Source: Erodium maritimum (taxonomy: Eukaryota; Streptophyta; Magnoliopsida; Geraniales; Geraniaceae). From it: a stretch of 64,000 nucleotides of DNA. The stretch is from assembly GCA_963921825.1 (NCBI GenBank), contig OY997593.1, positions 66,820,039-66,884,038 on the forward strand, given 5' to 3'. Position numbers and translations under genes: made by a program. Position 1 is the stretch's first letter, and every line of letters begins with the position of its first letter. Below are positions 52,625 to 64,000 of this stretch, one piece after another. The notes beneath the pieces are model-generated. The model saw nothing but the letters and a program-made list of their open reading frames with translations. It made no database searches and was not told the DNA's origin.

Positions 52625-54757
52625 AGTGCACGGGGACAAGGTTTACAAAACCCTATTCCCTCGGCGAGGACCGTTAGCTTCTGTTCCTCCCTCTCTTATT
52701 CTCCTTCTCTTCACCCGTTCCTGAGCCTCTTCTTTGTTTTCTGCTTTCTCTCCGCTGGTCTCGTTCGGGTCTCCGACGTCGGGCTCCTTCTCCGGCGGCT
52801 TCGGCTCACCGACGCTGGCCATGCTCTTCTCAGGCGCCCTCAACCTGCTCTGGTCTTGGCTCTTGACGGCAGATCTGAGGGACTCTGCTCATCCGGCAGA
52901 TATGATCTGTGACAGGTCTCGTTCGGGTCTCCGTCCTCGGTCTCCTTCTCCGGCGACTTTCTCTTGACGGTGATTTGCGGGGCTCTGCTCACCCGACAGA
53001 TCTGGAATCGGTCGGTCGCGCTTTGCCGCCCCCTCACCGGCCGAAACTGGTCGCCCCATGGCTCTTCCCCTCGGCACGGTGTCAGATCTTTGCAGAATCG
53101 CCACACATTCGAGAAGCCTGTCAAAATATACAACTAGGAACAGTTGCTAATGGTTCCTCGCTAGCACATCAAACATCATTAGCACTACAACAATAAAGAA
53201 TCGGACGTCAATGCCCATAGGACAATCTGACGTGAAGATCACCATCATGTGTAGGTTATTTATGTTGCCTCGCCGGTGCGACCCGATCGTTCTGACAGTG
53301 GGACTCCTTTCTCCCGTGAGATTGGAGCAGTTTGGTTGGACGTGTTGGTGGTGTTTGGTGGCCTTTTGCGGTGTGGTGGTGTGATCTGTGGTGGTCGGAT
53401 CTGCTGTCTGTTCGGGATCTATCTGCTTGGAGTCAACCCCAACCTAGCCGGGTCTCTAATGGAATCAAAGGAGACACTGCCCTCTGGCCTTGATCCTCCC
53501 TGGTGGCGCGGAAGGTTATCCCGGCCTCCTCGGGCTTCCCAGGGGCAGAACCGCTGTTCCCCTCTCTCGCCTCCGGTTTGAAGAAATTCTGGTTATATTC
53601 ATGCGTTCTCGGTGCTGGCCGAAGCGTTAAGCGGACCTTTCGTGAGTTCGAAGTCGTCCGAGTCTGTTGTCGCACATTTTCACTGAAGTCCTTCACCTGC
53701 ACCATGTCGGCGTGGTTTGAGACGAGGTTCTCACTGAAGGGACTCTCCGGCGAAAGTAGGGGCGCGTGAGATCGTGTGGTGTCAACTCGGTTCGTTGCTA
53801 GGAAAAGCTCTCGGTTCTTGGGTTAGGCTTTGGGTGGCTCTCGGTTCCGGAGTTCTTGGTTGTGGTTGGTGTTTTCGGATCTCACCGGTGGTAGCCGATG
53901 TCTGACAGAAAGGCAAGCCTGGTGTTCGGTAGAAATACCGGGTCCCCTGCAGGCGATTCTCGGTGTTGACCGGTTTCGTGTTCAGGACCGGCACGAATAC
54001 ATGCCATGATGGTCAGTTCTGAAGTTATCTTCATCCTTTTCCTTTGGTAAGCTAAGCCTCTCCTATTCGTGCATGCTAACTTAGTATTTGGTTTCGCTTC
54101 ATCTCGACCCGGTGGTGGGTTGAGCTCGTCGGTAAAAGGCGTTGACCGCCGGCGAGTTTCATGGGTGTTGTTTTCCCCTCAGAAGCCATCTGCTAGGGTC
54201 GGTATGGTAATTCGGATCTGTCTCAGTTGTTAGTGGTGTTGGCCATCAACATTATAGTTATTGCCCTTCGATGGCCAGTTCTATTGAGATGGGAGTCGGT
54301 TCAGCAAATCAAGGATAGGGTATGAAATTTCTCCGGTGAGGTTCGACAGTTGGATTCTACTCCCACAGGGCTTCATGGTGGTCACATTTCGGTACTCAAG
54401 ACCCGTTTTTCAAATTCAGAGCTTCATGGTAGCTATATCCGGTTTTCAGATCATTTATTGTTTTTGGGAGTATTTCATATGTGTTCGGTTTTTCAGGGCT
54501 TCATGGTAGTAAAATCTAGTTTTTAGAACTTGTTCATCAGTATTTTTATCTGTAGGTTGCGTCCTACTTTCATTTATGGTACCGCCCGAAGATGAAGGCT
54601 GCGACCTTCTAGGGGGTGGGGTTTTCTGTTCATTCCCCTGTGGTTTCATGGTGTGGTGTTCTTTTTTGTGCCTTGATCTGTGGTGAAAGATCGGCCCTGT
54701 ACTCCTCTATTCCCTCGTTGGAGGTTTTAATCTAAATTTGTCTTGCTGATAAAAAAA
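52625..54757 (+). mobile_element. Poly(A) retroposon, plus strand
   Basis: Flanks ACATACATTATACTTG (52609-52624) and ACATACACTATCCTTG (54758-54773) are a 16-base duplication with two differences. The tail is TCTTGCTGATAAAAAAA. The leader has an internal duplication (GGTCTCGTTCGGGTCTCCG at about 52757 and 52915). A GGTGTTGGCC motif recurs at about 54236. No protein domain is recognised in 2.13 kb. Confidence 0.65.
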
Positions 54758-54939
54758 ACATACACTATCCTTGTTGGCTAAACCAAATTATTTTACGGAT
54801 GTTAAATACAAAAAAAAACATCACAATCGTTCTAATTTATTTATTTGAAATAGCTTGTTTTTGTCAATTCTCAAATACATATATTTTCTTTGTGAGTATA
54901 TTAAAATAGTTCATTTATTCCAATCTCAAATGTCATATG

Positions 54940-56475
54940 GTAATGGGTTTACCAACTGCTCTCACCGGACCTAGCTCGGCCGCCCACCCAATCCTCGCTC
55001 ACCTCGTCGCTAATCATTTAGGCCTTGTCGTTGATCAGTCTTGTCGTCGTTTTTCTTGGCATTGTCCCGTTCTCCATCTAATCGGGTCCTTCGCCATGGA
55101 TGCACACCTCCCCTCCACTACAACAATCACTGCCATCGCCCTATCGTAACAACATCAGCCACAAATCTCATTGGCCCCTCATCGTGAGGTAACTCTCCCT
55201 CTCCCTCCAGTCAATTGCATTTTTCTCTGGTCGATATGGCCAATAACACCTTTACCTACGTTTACAGTGGGGTGGTGGCCATTTTCCCTAGGTTTACGAT
55301 CATGGGGTCCCCAAATCCGGTGTATCTGATAGTCATGTTGCCACCATCGTCGCCCCTCATGGTGGGGGATATCCCCATATATATAAGATCGCCGTCCTCG
55401 AGGCCCATGTCCAGTTTACCTACGAAAGGCACCACTAACCAGACGGTTTCTCCCATACCCTCGATAACACCAACCCTGACCCCTCCACCATCCCCAGGAG
55501 ACAAACCATAGTTAAGGGGGACTGGTTCCCCACATGGTCAGAATCGTTCTGGAATGACACGTGTAATGTCAAAGCCCCTCCACGAGTAAAGATCTTCTTG
55601 TGGCAATGCCTCCCGAATTCCATCCAAGTGGCTGAAAACCTCAACACAAGGTGTGTTCCTATATCCCCTTTGTGTCCTATTTGTTTCTTGGAACCTAAAT
55701 CGACGTCCCACCTTCTGCTTTAATGTCTTTTAGTCAGGATTGTTGGTTACTCTCGAGCCTACCCCACCTCTACTCCCCCGGAATGGACTTTCGGGTGTGG
55801 TGGGAGAAAGTCCTTCAACTCCTTAGGGATGACTTGAAATCCGAGATGTTTCTATGGATATGGAACTTACGAAAAAAAGGGATGGTTTTGTTTTTAACGA
55901 TGAACAATTGCACCCGAATTCTTTGGCAATCTCATCGAAGAAAGGATGTAAATGCTAAGCTTCTAAAGGAAGGATCCACCACCAACCAATCTCTTCCTAC
56001 TTGGACTCCCCCTCCACTGGCCTGGCATTTGTCCACGCAAATGGGATTGTCTTTCAAAATTTAGCCCAATCGAACTGGGCCTTCATTTATAGGAATGAGG
56101 TCGGGGAAGTAGTAGAAGGGAAGAATGACATGATTACAGGCGCTCTTTTACCTCTTATGGTTGAGGCTATAGCCATTAGGAAGGCGTTGCAGTAGGCGAA
56201 GGAGGACAATCGCATGAGAATTATTTTTCACTCGGGTGGTGGTAAATCTATTTTCTGATAACATTGCTCTAGCTTCCCCATTGGGGGTATTCTGCAAGAT
56301 TTTAAGTTACTTTTAAATTCCATCGAAAGGTTATCGAATGTTGCGACCCATTGGCTTGCCAGAATCGTTACACCTTTATCTGTCCCTTCATGCTCAAGAT
56401 TTACTATTCCTGATGCACTCGTTTGTATTTTATCGAACGATCATATTTGAATAATGACAATATGTCACTTTGAAA
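54940..56475 (+). mobile_element. L1 LINE 3' fragment: RT zinc-binding and RNase H-like regions
   Basis: Plus strand about 55525-55725 reads like the zinc-binding region after plant L1 reverse transcriptase (APPRVKIFLWQCLPNSIQVA, then CVPISPLCPICFLEPKSTSH). Plus strand about 56010-56450 reads like the C-terminal RNase H domain (NWAFIYRNEVGEVVEG, then LLPLMVEAIAIRKALQ). The frames are broken by stops and shifts and the RT core is missing. The sequence before 55500 is Pro/Ser-rich and unassigned. The end is A-rich near 56475. Confidence 0.65.
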
Positions 56476-56903
56476 AAACAAAAAACAAAAGTGAAAATGA
56501 AAATGAAATTTTAAAACAACCGGAAATAGAAATCCACCCTACCTCATACCTGTCTACTTGTCATTTTTAAAAGACAAGGAGGACACGGTAAGTAAAGTCA
56601 AGTTAAACGCCCTTTCGCAAATTTTGGATTGAAACACTCATTTCCGAAGTAAAAGAAATATTTGGAGCTATATTTATGGTAATAAAAAGGGTAGAAAATA
56701 AAGACTTAAATCCGGAGCTAGTGATTTGAGTCAAAACCTGCCTCCACTAGCCGCTGGGACCACGTAATAAAAAAAATTAAAAGTCACCAGCGACAACAAG
56801 ACCATAGAAGAGATCAAATCAATTCATAAGACTTATCAGAGGAAGCATCGCCTGATCTGTCTCTTCTCTCTCTTCTCATCACCGACCAATCTCTCCTTCT
56901 CCG

Positions 56904-58034
56904 ATGGCTCTTCAGCTCAGAAAACTCATGTCGGAGTCGTTCGCCGAAGCCGTATCGGAGCTATGCAACCCATACTGCGACGATTCCAACCAATCCGCCA
57001 CCTGCCCACCTTCTTGCTTCTCCATCTGTCCCGATTACTGCAACACCTCTCTCTACCCACCGTCGTACAACGATTATGACCCGCCGGACCCGCCGCCGGC
57101 CGAGACCCATCTCACCCTCACATGGGTCGTCCTCATCGCCGTCTCCGCCGCCGTCGCTATCATCGTCGTCGCCGCTCTGTTTCTGAAGACGAGGCAGAGG
57201 ATGAGGAGGAGACGAAATCAGGGTCATCAGCCGCCGCCGCCGGAGGAGGAGCAGACCCTGGATCGGGAGTTTCTCGATCAGGATCGCGGGCCTGTGGTGG
57301 AGCACCACATCTGGTACATCAACACCGTCGGCCTCCAGCAATCGGTGATCGATTCGATCGCGGTCTGCAAGTACAAGACCGGCGAGGGTCTCGTGGACGG
57401 AACAGAGTGCTCTGTTTGCTTGAGCGAGTTTGAGGAGGACGAGACTCTCCGGCTCTTGCCCAAGTGCAGCCACGCCTTTCACATCCCCTGTATCGACACT
57501 TGGCTCCGATCTCACACCAATTGCCCCATGTGCCGTGCCCCGATCGTCCGGTCAAACGCTTCCACGCCACCGGCCGGAGGTTCAACGATCCCCGACCCCA
57601 TCACCGGAGAAGAAGAATTGGTGGGTTCGGACGGTCGTGTTCAATCCGGAGGAGAAGATGAACAGGGGAGTGGAGCAGAGGAAGAAGGTGAGTTAGAGGC
57701 TGGGAATAGAGCAAAAGATGAGACTCAGCCGATCAGAAGATCGGTTTCTTTGGATTCGTTGTCGGCTTCGAAGATCAGTCTCGATGTTGCTAGAACTTTT
57801 CCTGAAGAAATCGATGGAAATTCAAGTACCCAGATGATGAATTTGAGAAACGGAACAGGGGAAAACAGAGTGGTTGAAGAACAGAAGCTGATGAAACTGG
57901 TGATGGCCGGTTCATCCGTACAGAGATCTTTCCGGCGAGGGTCTTCGAGTTCATTGATGAGGTCGCTCTCTTGCAGTGGGAGATTGTTCTTGTCCACGCA
58001 CAGCCGGAGCCGGAGCTCCGTTCTTCCTCTGTAA
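56904..58034 (+). CDS. ATL-family RING-H2 E3 ubiquitin ligase (membrane-anchored)
   Basis: Transfers ubiquitin from an E2 to substrates at a membrane. Single exon, 376 residues, intronless like most ATLs. A Cys/Pro-rich N-terminal region (residues 20-66, CNPYCDD and [13 protein letters not shown]) precedes one transmembrane helix at about 73-94. Then come a basic stretch, the conserved [15 protein letters not shown] (143-157, GLD-type motif) and the RING-H2 domain: C169, C172, C188, H190, H193, C196, C207, C210, with the Trp of DTWL and the Pro of CPMC that contact E2. The Ser-rich tail ends RSRSSVLPL. It resembles ATL51/52/54-type members; which one is not settled. Target unknown. Intact. 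Confidence 0.93.
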   Translation: MALQLRKLMSESFAEAVSELCNPYCDDSNQSATCPPSCFSICPDYCNTSLYPPSYNDYDPPDPPPAETHLTLTWVVLIAVSAAVAIIVVAALFLKTRQRMRRRRNQGHQPPPPEEEQTLDREFLDQDRGPVVEHHIWYINTVGLQQSVIDSIAVCKYKTGEGLVDGTECSVCLSEFEEDETLRLLPKCSHAFHIPCIDTWLRSHTNCPMCRAPIVRSNASTPPAGGSTIPDPITGEEELVGSDGRVQSGGEDEQGSGAEEEGELEAGNRAKDETQPIRRSVSLDSLSASKISLDVARTFPEEIDGNSSTQMMNLRNGTGENRVVEEQKLMKLVMAGSSVQRSFRRGSSSSLMRSLSCSGRLFLSTHSRSRSSVLPL

Positions 58035-58480
58035 ACAGGTTTTGATCACTTCTTGATGCATAGTAGTTGCAAGTTTAAGCTTCATAGTTGTTTGAAAAAT
58101 CCTCAACAATATGAGGATTTAGTTTTGCATTTTGGGTGAGTCTAGTTGATTGACTTTTCAATCCTACAACTTCTGGTTTCCAAAGGGAAGGGAAGCTAGT
58201 GCAAATCTAAAGTTTCAAAGTGTAATTAAAGTGTTTGTGATACGATTTTGTTTTGATCCGACCAAATCTGTAATGGAACAACGAGCATTAAGGTTGTAGT
58301 ATGTTATGGGGATGAAAGTGAACATAAATAGGTTGAGAACACGGTTGATGAGGTAATTCTATAAGACTCCAATGAGTGGGGAACCGTGGAACTCTTGGTA
58401 TCTTTCAATTCTTTTTGATAAATTGCTCTACTTCTTTTCATTTCATATTCACTTAAAAGTTAAAACACATTTGGTTCTTG
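58035..58480. other. 3' flank of the ATL gene, no further gene
   Basis: Likely 3' UTR followed by spacer; no open frame of note. Confidence 0.5.
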
Positions 58481-58489
58481 TCGTGGATA

Positions 58490-58842
58490 GGGTTAATTAC
58501 GTTTTAACGTTTAAATACTCCAAAGTTATTTCATAACAAATACATACCTTGAACAAACAGTTTGTAACAATATCCCCCTCCCATCCATTTCTCAATCCAT
58601 TTTTAGGGTTAAATTTAGGTTTGGAGAGTAATTTAAGGTTGAATTTAGGGTTGGAGTTGGTTTTACGATTGTAATACTACGGATAGTTTCGAAATTTTTG
58701 AAAAAAATGAACAGTAAATGGACGAAAAAATGGATAGAATGGGTGATGTTGTTACACCTGTTAGATCGGGGTATGTATACGTTACTTGGGGTAGGTATCC
58801 GTTAAACGTGTATAATTTGGGGTAGGTGAATGTAATTAACCC
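58490..58842. repeat. Mutator-type MITE (GGGTTAATT family)
   Basis: Left end GGGTTAATTACGTTTTAACG and complemented right end GGGTTAATTACATTCACCTA are inverted copies. Flanks TCGTGGATA (58481-58489) and ATGTGGATA (58843-58851) match in seven of nine bases. 353 bases, non-coding. The terminal sequence is shared with the element at 51729. Confidence 0.7.
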
Positions 58843-58905
58843 ATGTGGATATAGTGATCTGAATGCTGAAATCGACGACGAGACGCATACTTCACACCCG
58901 ACAAT

Positions 58906-60430
58906 TTTTTTTTGAAATGAAGATTCATTAATTATAACAAACCTTACGAACCATACGAAACAAGCCTTCCATCCACTGATCGTTTTCGAGAACCCGAAAA
59001 ACGACTAGTGAGATGATAACTTTTGACACAAAGTGACACAACGCATAGATAACCAACAATCAGGTCGGTCTTTCTTATCGAGGGTCTGAAGAGAACCGTC
59101 GATAGAAAGACCCAACCGACCACGCCACCAAAGGTAGCAACCACAACTAACGGAGACCCGTTAGTCAAAGAAAAGTCTTTGGCGACGATGTTCCGATAGA
59201 TGGGACTTAGAGGAAAATAAAACAGCAATACAAAACTACTTAACAAAATAACAACAATATCGAATCTGAAACAACTCATGGCCGGACTCCGATGGTCGAG
59301 GCTAGGGTCGAAGCGAGCGGGGGGATGGACGGCGCTGGCATTACAGATCTGATCCGCTAGGGGCGCTTGCACGGGACTGGCCGGGTGAGCACTGTAAAAG
59401 CAGGAGCATAGCTCGGACTGCGGCGCTCCAGCGGACGATGGGATCTGATCTGCATGTCTGGTCGTAAAAAGTAACCTGATGGAAAGAGTTGTGCAGAGTT
59501 GTTCAGGTCGACCTTGTCGACGGAAGCTACGGATTAACACTAAACACAACAAAAAAACCTGCTGGAGATAAGCCGCCGGGCATTGCTAAGACTACCAAAC
59601 GAGAGTAAGCACGGGACCACTGCAGTGGGTCTGCCCGACGCGAGGGAGGGAGGATTCACATCCAGGGAGCAGCAGGGAAGCCACCATAGTGGCCGGAAAT
59701 ATTCAGCCGATAGATCTCAGCGATCTGACAACCTGGCCGACAGATTTCGAAGAGGGGTCTTCGAACTGTGGCCGGAGACATCGGATCCGGTGGACCTCGC
59801 CACTGGCCGGCGAAGCATGGGCTGAGCAGCGCCGGTGAAGCAAGGAAGAACAGTCCCGCAGCGGAGAGGTGGCGGCGGAAGGCGGCGGTCCGGTGACGAG
59901 GAAGCGGGAGGAAGCGGGTTAGGGCGAAAACCCGGAACCTCAAGCCCACCCCGTCGAGTTTCCGGTTGAGAGGATCGACGGCAAGCAGAGGGAACGGAAG
60001 AGAGCACAAGCGGTGGGGGGCGTCGTGGACTTGACCGGATCTGTCGCCGCGAGCAGGAGGTTCCGACCAAAGGCGACGGCGGAGGGAGGCGCACCGCGCT
60101 TCTGGCCAGATCTGACTCCGTGAGCTGTAGATCCGCCGGAGATGGAGACGGAAGGCGCTGTGCTGGCCAGATCTAACGCACGCCGGTGAGCAGCTCGGCT
60201 TGACAGAGAGAGCGGGCCAGTGAGAGAGGTTTAGGGAGGGAGAAAAGCAAGTGAGGGTGAAGGGAGGGAGAGAAACGGGAAGGAGAGAGACGGCCGTCAG
60301 TAGCTTGCACGGACGAAGCCGTGGTAGCTTCCGGCGGTGGCGGCTGTGCGTGGTAAAGATAGGGTTTCAGAGGTTCCTGTGGAGAGAGAAACACGTTGTG
60401 TGTTGGGAGAGAACTGGTGACCAACTATGA
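58906..60430 (-). mobile_element. Poly(A) retroposon, minus strand (right border approximate)
   Basis: The T run at 58905-58913 is its A-tail. The body is GC-rich with R/P/S-rich minus-strand frames (such as 59552-58944) and a leader near 60370-60420 containing an AACCCTATC-like box on the minus strand. GACAATTTTT at the left and GACAACTTTTT at about 60430 may be the target duplication. No RT. Confidence 0.5.
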
Positions 60431-60589
60431 CAACTTTTTAAAACTACTGATATATGACGATCGTATGTTCGAAGTAACATTTGAACATGGAGATAACCTT
60501 TTTTTATTTTATATCACGAATACAGTGGGGCCCACACTTTAGGAAGCGTGTCGACGATCGTAGAAAGCTCATATTTTCTTCGTGCTAGA

Positions 60590-60780
60590 AATGCACAATA
60601 GCAATTTCATTTATGACATTGCGATCAATGAGTTTGCTATGAATATTGCTTTGGAGGACTTTCGATTTTGCAATCGTTTGTTCTCCTTTGTAGAACTTGT
60701 ATTCTGGCTGAAGTTGCAGCGTTCTTAGTTTCCATTCTTCGGAGCTGATGGTTGATAAAAATCCTCGCTGATAAAAAAAA
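60590..60780 (+). mobile_element. 5'-truncated copy of the GCTGATAAAAAA retroposon tail
   Basis: Ends CTCGCTGATAAAAAAAACA, the same tail as the 11065, 10231 and 52625 elements. It is too short to hold coding sequence. Confidence 0.45.
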
Positions 60781-60943
60781 CAATCGTAGGATACATTTTC
60801 GGAGAACAAATTGAATATTGAATACACGATGTGGTGACACATTGGATGAATACGAAAAATATTTAAAAGACGATTTAGTAAAATTTTGAAACGATTTGGA
60901 TGCAATCAAACTTAATAGTTAGAGCATCAACATTGCAGCATGT

Positions 60944-61478
60944 TTTTTTATCGTCAAAGAAAATTTAAATTAAAACCTCTCCCGAGGTGAAAGAGGAGTA
61001 CATGACAGTCCAACTACAGACTCAAAAACCCAAAGACGGACGCAGCCAACTATAACGGTAAGATAATGAAAATGAAATGAAGGGTACACCACTAAGAAAC
61101 TACAAACAGGAGCCTGCCACACATGGCGCTCAGAATACAACCACGAGCATGTCAAAGACACCTCAACCCAGAAAAACAGAAAAAGAACTAACACATGACC
61201 GAAAGAAAACAAGTCTAAGGAAGGAGCGAAAATTTATGGCCTAAGTGCCAAATATTACAAACATGAAGAGCAAAAAGAGAAGGTCTAAAACCCAAATATT
61301 ACCAACATGAAGTACTAATAATGAAAATAGTGAGATCGACTTCTCAATACTCAACACACCTCCGGCTGCAAAATACGGCCATAAGGATGCCGAGAGAATC
61401 AGACTTAACTTCAGAACTCAGGCGACGCAAACGAGCACTACTCAGTCTTCACAAGGAAGACCCAATTCGGGCCTACTG
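60944..61478 (-). mobile_element. Retroposon 3' part, minus strand, abutting the LTR
   Basis: The start TTTTTTTATCGTCAAAGAAA and ATTAAAACCTCTCCCGAGG parallel the 3' end of the 10231 element (TTTTTTTATCAGCAA, ATTAAAAACCTCTTCAGAG). The right side stops at the LTR start. Confidence 0.45.
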
Positions 61479-61479
61479 T

Positions 61480-64000
61480 AAGAACCGCCCCTGGTCAATC
61501 CCGGTCGAACCGGTGATTTCTGACGAAAGTTGACTTTTGGCCGGAAAAGTCAACCGATGACTCCAGGAGCCATTCGGGACCTTTCCGGGACCCAAAAAGT
61601 TTAGCCGTCGTTACGGGTAGCTTAGTTGGGTCGTTTCCTTCCAAACGTGTAAGTTTGAGAAAAAGTCAACTCGGGTCAAACTTAGGCCAATTAGCGACTA
61701 AACCCTAATTGAATTAAGTGTGTTGGAAGTCACTAAGGACAAGGTGGTCCCCACATGGACATGTGTTCATGGTGGCTTGGAGGTGAAGAAATGGGCCTTA
61801 AATGACCCATTTGCCCTCATATGAACCAAAAGAGAAGAAATGGACCTAAGGGGCATTGTGGACTTTTACTAAATTAGGTTTTAAAGCCTTTTGGAAGCCT
61901 ATTTCAGCTCACACACTAGTGCTGGCCGAAAATTGCAAGGGAAAGAGAGAGCTTGGGAGCTTCATTGCTTGGAGAATAAGATAGTGAAGAAAGGAAGCAA
62001 CTTTGAGGGATTTTCTTCACCAAATCTCTCCAAAACATCTCCATCTTCATCCCCTTTCCATTCTCAAGGTAAGTAAACTCTTAAATCCTACTTTCAATCT
62101 ACTTGGGGTTATGGGTTTTCATTGAAATTGCATGAACTTGTTGGGTTTTGAATTAGTTGTTAGTGGATGATTGTTTTATTGAAGATTAGTGAAGATTTTG
62201 GTTAAGAATCAATTGATTGTTGATGTTTGGAGGAAACCGATTATGGGTGTTGAAGTTTGAGGGTTTTGATCACTGATTTTGGAGTTTGTTGATGTTAGAA
62301 ATGGAGTTTTTGAGGTAGATTTTCGTGGAAACGAAGTTGGGGAAGAAGGAGTTTGGGTCTGCCCAGATTTGGCACGGAAAGGGCCTCTGGCCGGCCCTCT
62401 GAGCGGCACGATCCGTGCCTGGTACCGGCCCTTTGAGCGGCACGATCCAGGATCGATACCGGCCCTTTGAGCGGCACGGTCCGGGCTCGGTACCGGCCCT
62501 CTCAGCGGCACGGTCCGGGTCCCAGACCGACCCTCTGAGGGGCACGGTCCGGGCCTGGTGCCGGGCCTCTGAGGGGCACGGTCCAGGCCGGATTCCGGAT
62601 CTGTGGGCTGCCCGAATTGGGCCTTGTTCGACCCAATTTACCTTTTGGGCCAAGTTTTATCCTTAGGGGTATTTTAGGTATTTCACTTTAAAACCGAATT
62701 TGATTGTTTATTAATTCTAGTATTAATTTATGATCCTAGACCTTATTCTCGAGCTCGGAGGAGGTGACTTCTAGGCGTTCGCGTTGACTAAAGCTTGTGG
62801 AGAGCACTTGAGGTAGGGAAGAGTAATAATTTCCGCTTTTAAATTAAAGAATGTTAATAGTATGCATATAGGACGTTAATAACCGGAAGAGTCTTAGCTT
62901 GCATATAGGATGTGATTCACTAGAATAACCGCTTTCAATTATGGGAATTGTCGTGCTGTAGAATCACATGTGGCCATGTCGAGCCTTAGGATTATGTGTT
63001 GGTTGTGTTTAATTGTGGTTAATAGTCCTTAACGTCGATAAAGAGTATATTCGCTGGTTAATTTAAGAATCATAGTATGCTATATGAATTATGATGAATG
63101 TGATATGAATGATTGTCTCGTGATATGGTTGAATGAATGGTTGTTTGTGATATGATCGGGTGAATGATAGAGCGATGTGGTGTGATTGGTAAGTTATGGT
63201 GGTAAGTTTTAACGGTATGATAAGTTCGGTGTGACATGTTGGCATGGTATGGTGTGGTGTGACTTGTACCCCATGCTATGGGAAGACACCCGACCAAGGT
63301 GTGTGCCGATCTGGTATGTTGTTTATGCGACTTACCCCAATGTGCGTTTCCGGGAAGACCGAGGTGCGTTTCCGGTATAGTGTTTACCCCGATGTGTGTT
63401 TCTGGTATATTGTGTTACTTGTTTACCCCGATGTGTGTTCCGGGAAGACCGATGGTGCATTCCGGTATATTGTATTGTTTGTTTGCCCCGATGTATGTGT
63501 CCGGGAAGACATCAAGACCGATGTGTATTCCGGTACGATGTGGTTGAGCCGTGCCGCGTGATCTGGCGTATTATTGAACACTTGCTGTGTGTATGGTTAT
63601 TAGTGATTGACTGTGTGTGGTTACTAGTTGGTACGCTGTAGTTGCTTATGCATGTTAAGTGATTCTTGTGTGACTCGAGTGTAATGTTATGGAGTTCGAC
63701 AACGAACTGTACGATGTAAATGTTGAGTTGTGCGTGGTGATCGGATTGTCATGGGTACTTGTTTTATGTTGTGGGATATCGGATCTGAGTAATGTTGTAA
63801 TGATCTTAGCAATATAGTGTCCCAGGGTTGGGTGTTGAGAACTGTCCGGTGTCCTTTCTTATGCCCATATGATGTCGGGTTTGGGTGACGTTTGTAGTCG
63901 AGGTTGTAGAAGATTTTCCTACTGTTTATAAAGTTATATATCTCGGATCTGTTATCGATATTGTTGTGCTCCTTTTGGTTTCTGTTGTTGTTGTCGTTAA
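61480..64000 (+). mobile_element. Gypsy-type LTR fossil, cut by the window end
   Basis: Starts TGTAAGAACCGCCCC, a typical LTR start of large plant Ty3/gypsy elements, and shares landmarks with the LTR ending at 22197. It contains a 34-base minisatellite (62391-62594) and repeats of CCCCGATGTGTGTTCCGGGA between about 63330 and 63540. The remainder lies outside the window, so whether it belongs to a whole element cannot be told. Confidence 0.55.
62391..62594 (+). repeat. 34-base minisatellite, six units, inside the LTR
   Basis: CCGGCCC-type unit starts at 62391, 62425, 62459, 62493, 62527 and 62561, always 34 bases apart. The core is GAGCGGCACG(A/G)TCC. Because 34 is not a multiple of three and the unit lacks stops, several frames stay open; these are not genes. 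Confidence 0.9.

Noticed and set aside
56961-57696. Open frames in other phases over the ATL gene
   Set aside because: GC-rich shadow frames; the RING-H2 pattern fixes the true frame.
62391-62594. CRISPR-like array
   Set aside because: Units are head-to-tail with no unique spacers, and the DNA is plant nuclear; it is a minisatellite.
62209-62666. Repeat-rich open frames of 83-127 codons on both strands
   Set aside because: Produced by the 34-base minisatellite rotating through stop-free frames.

Overview
The window is nuclear DNA of a flowering plant, most likely a eudicot. The evidence is GT-AG spliced genes of typical plant families, a chloroplast-targeted dicarboxylate carrier, a plant-type 14-3-3 gene, telo-box and site II promoter motifs, and a dense mix of LINE, MITE and LTR debris. 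No species can be named from the sequence.

Host genes that can be supported: a partial membrane-protein gene at the left edge (73-1257, +); ribosomal protein eS6 (4913-6664, -); a 14-3-3 gene (7181-9933, +) divergent from it; an intronless SF3B1 splicing factor gene (28155-31964, +); a CAND2/PMTR1-like seven-helix protein gene (33924-36556, +), convergent with a plastid 2-oxoglutarate/malate translocator DiT1 gene (37146-39541, -); a small uncharacterised membrane-associated protein gene (48562-50365, -); and an ATL-type RING-H2 ubiquitin ligase gene (56904-58034, +). An F-box/DUF295 gene lies broken at 1356-2255.

Between the genes lie four repeat-rich blocks. 1640-4070 holds a broken Ty3/gypsy piece beside the F-box relic. 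10216-27609 holds nested poly(A) retroposons, a PIF/Harbinger ORF1 relic, MITEs, a tRNA-derived SINE, a gypsy-type LTR and a pair of nested inverted-repeat elements. 40904-48425 holds a run of poly(A) retroposons, one carrying an open RRM/AT-hook ORF. 50800-64000 holds MULE-type MITEs, more retroposons, the 3' part of an L1 LINE and an LTR cut by the window edge.

The genes do not form a pathway; they are ordinary housekeeping or signalling loci. The most distinctive content is a group of 1.2-2.2 kb poly(A)-tailed retroposons with 13-18 bp target duplications and no visible reverse transcriptase, two of which have been hit by a second insertion in the opposite orientation. A 75 bp perfect tandem duplication repeats the last codons and stop of SF3B1.
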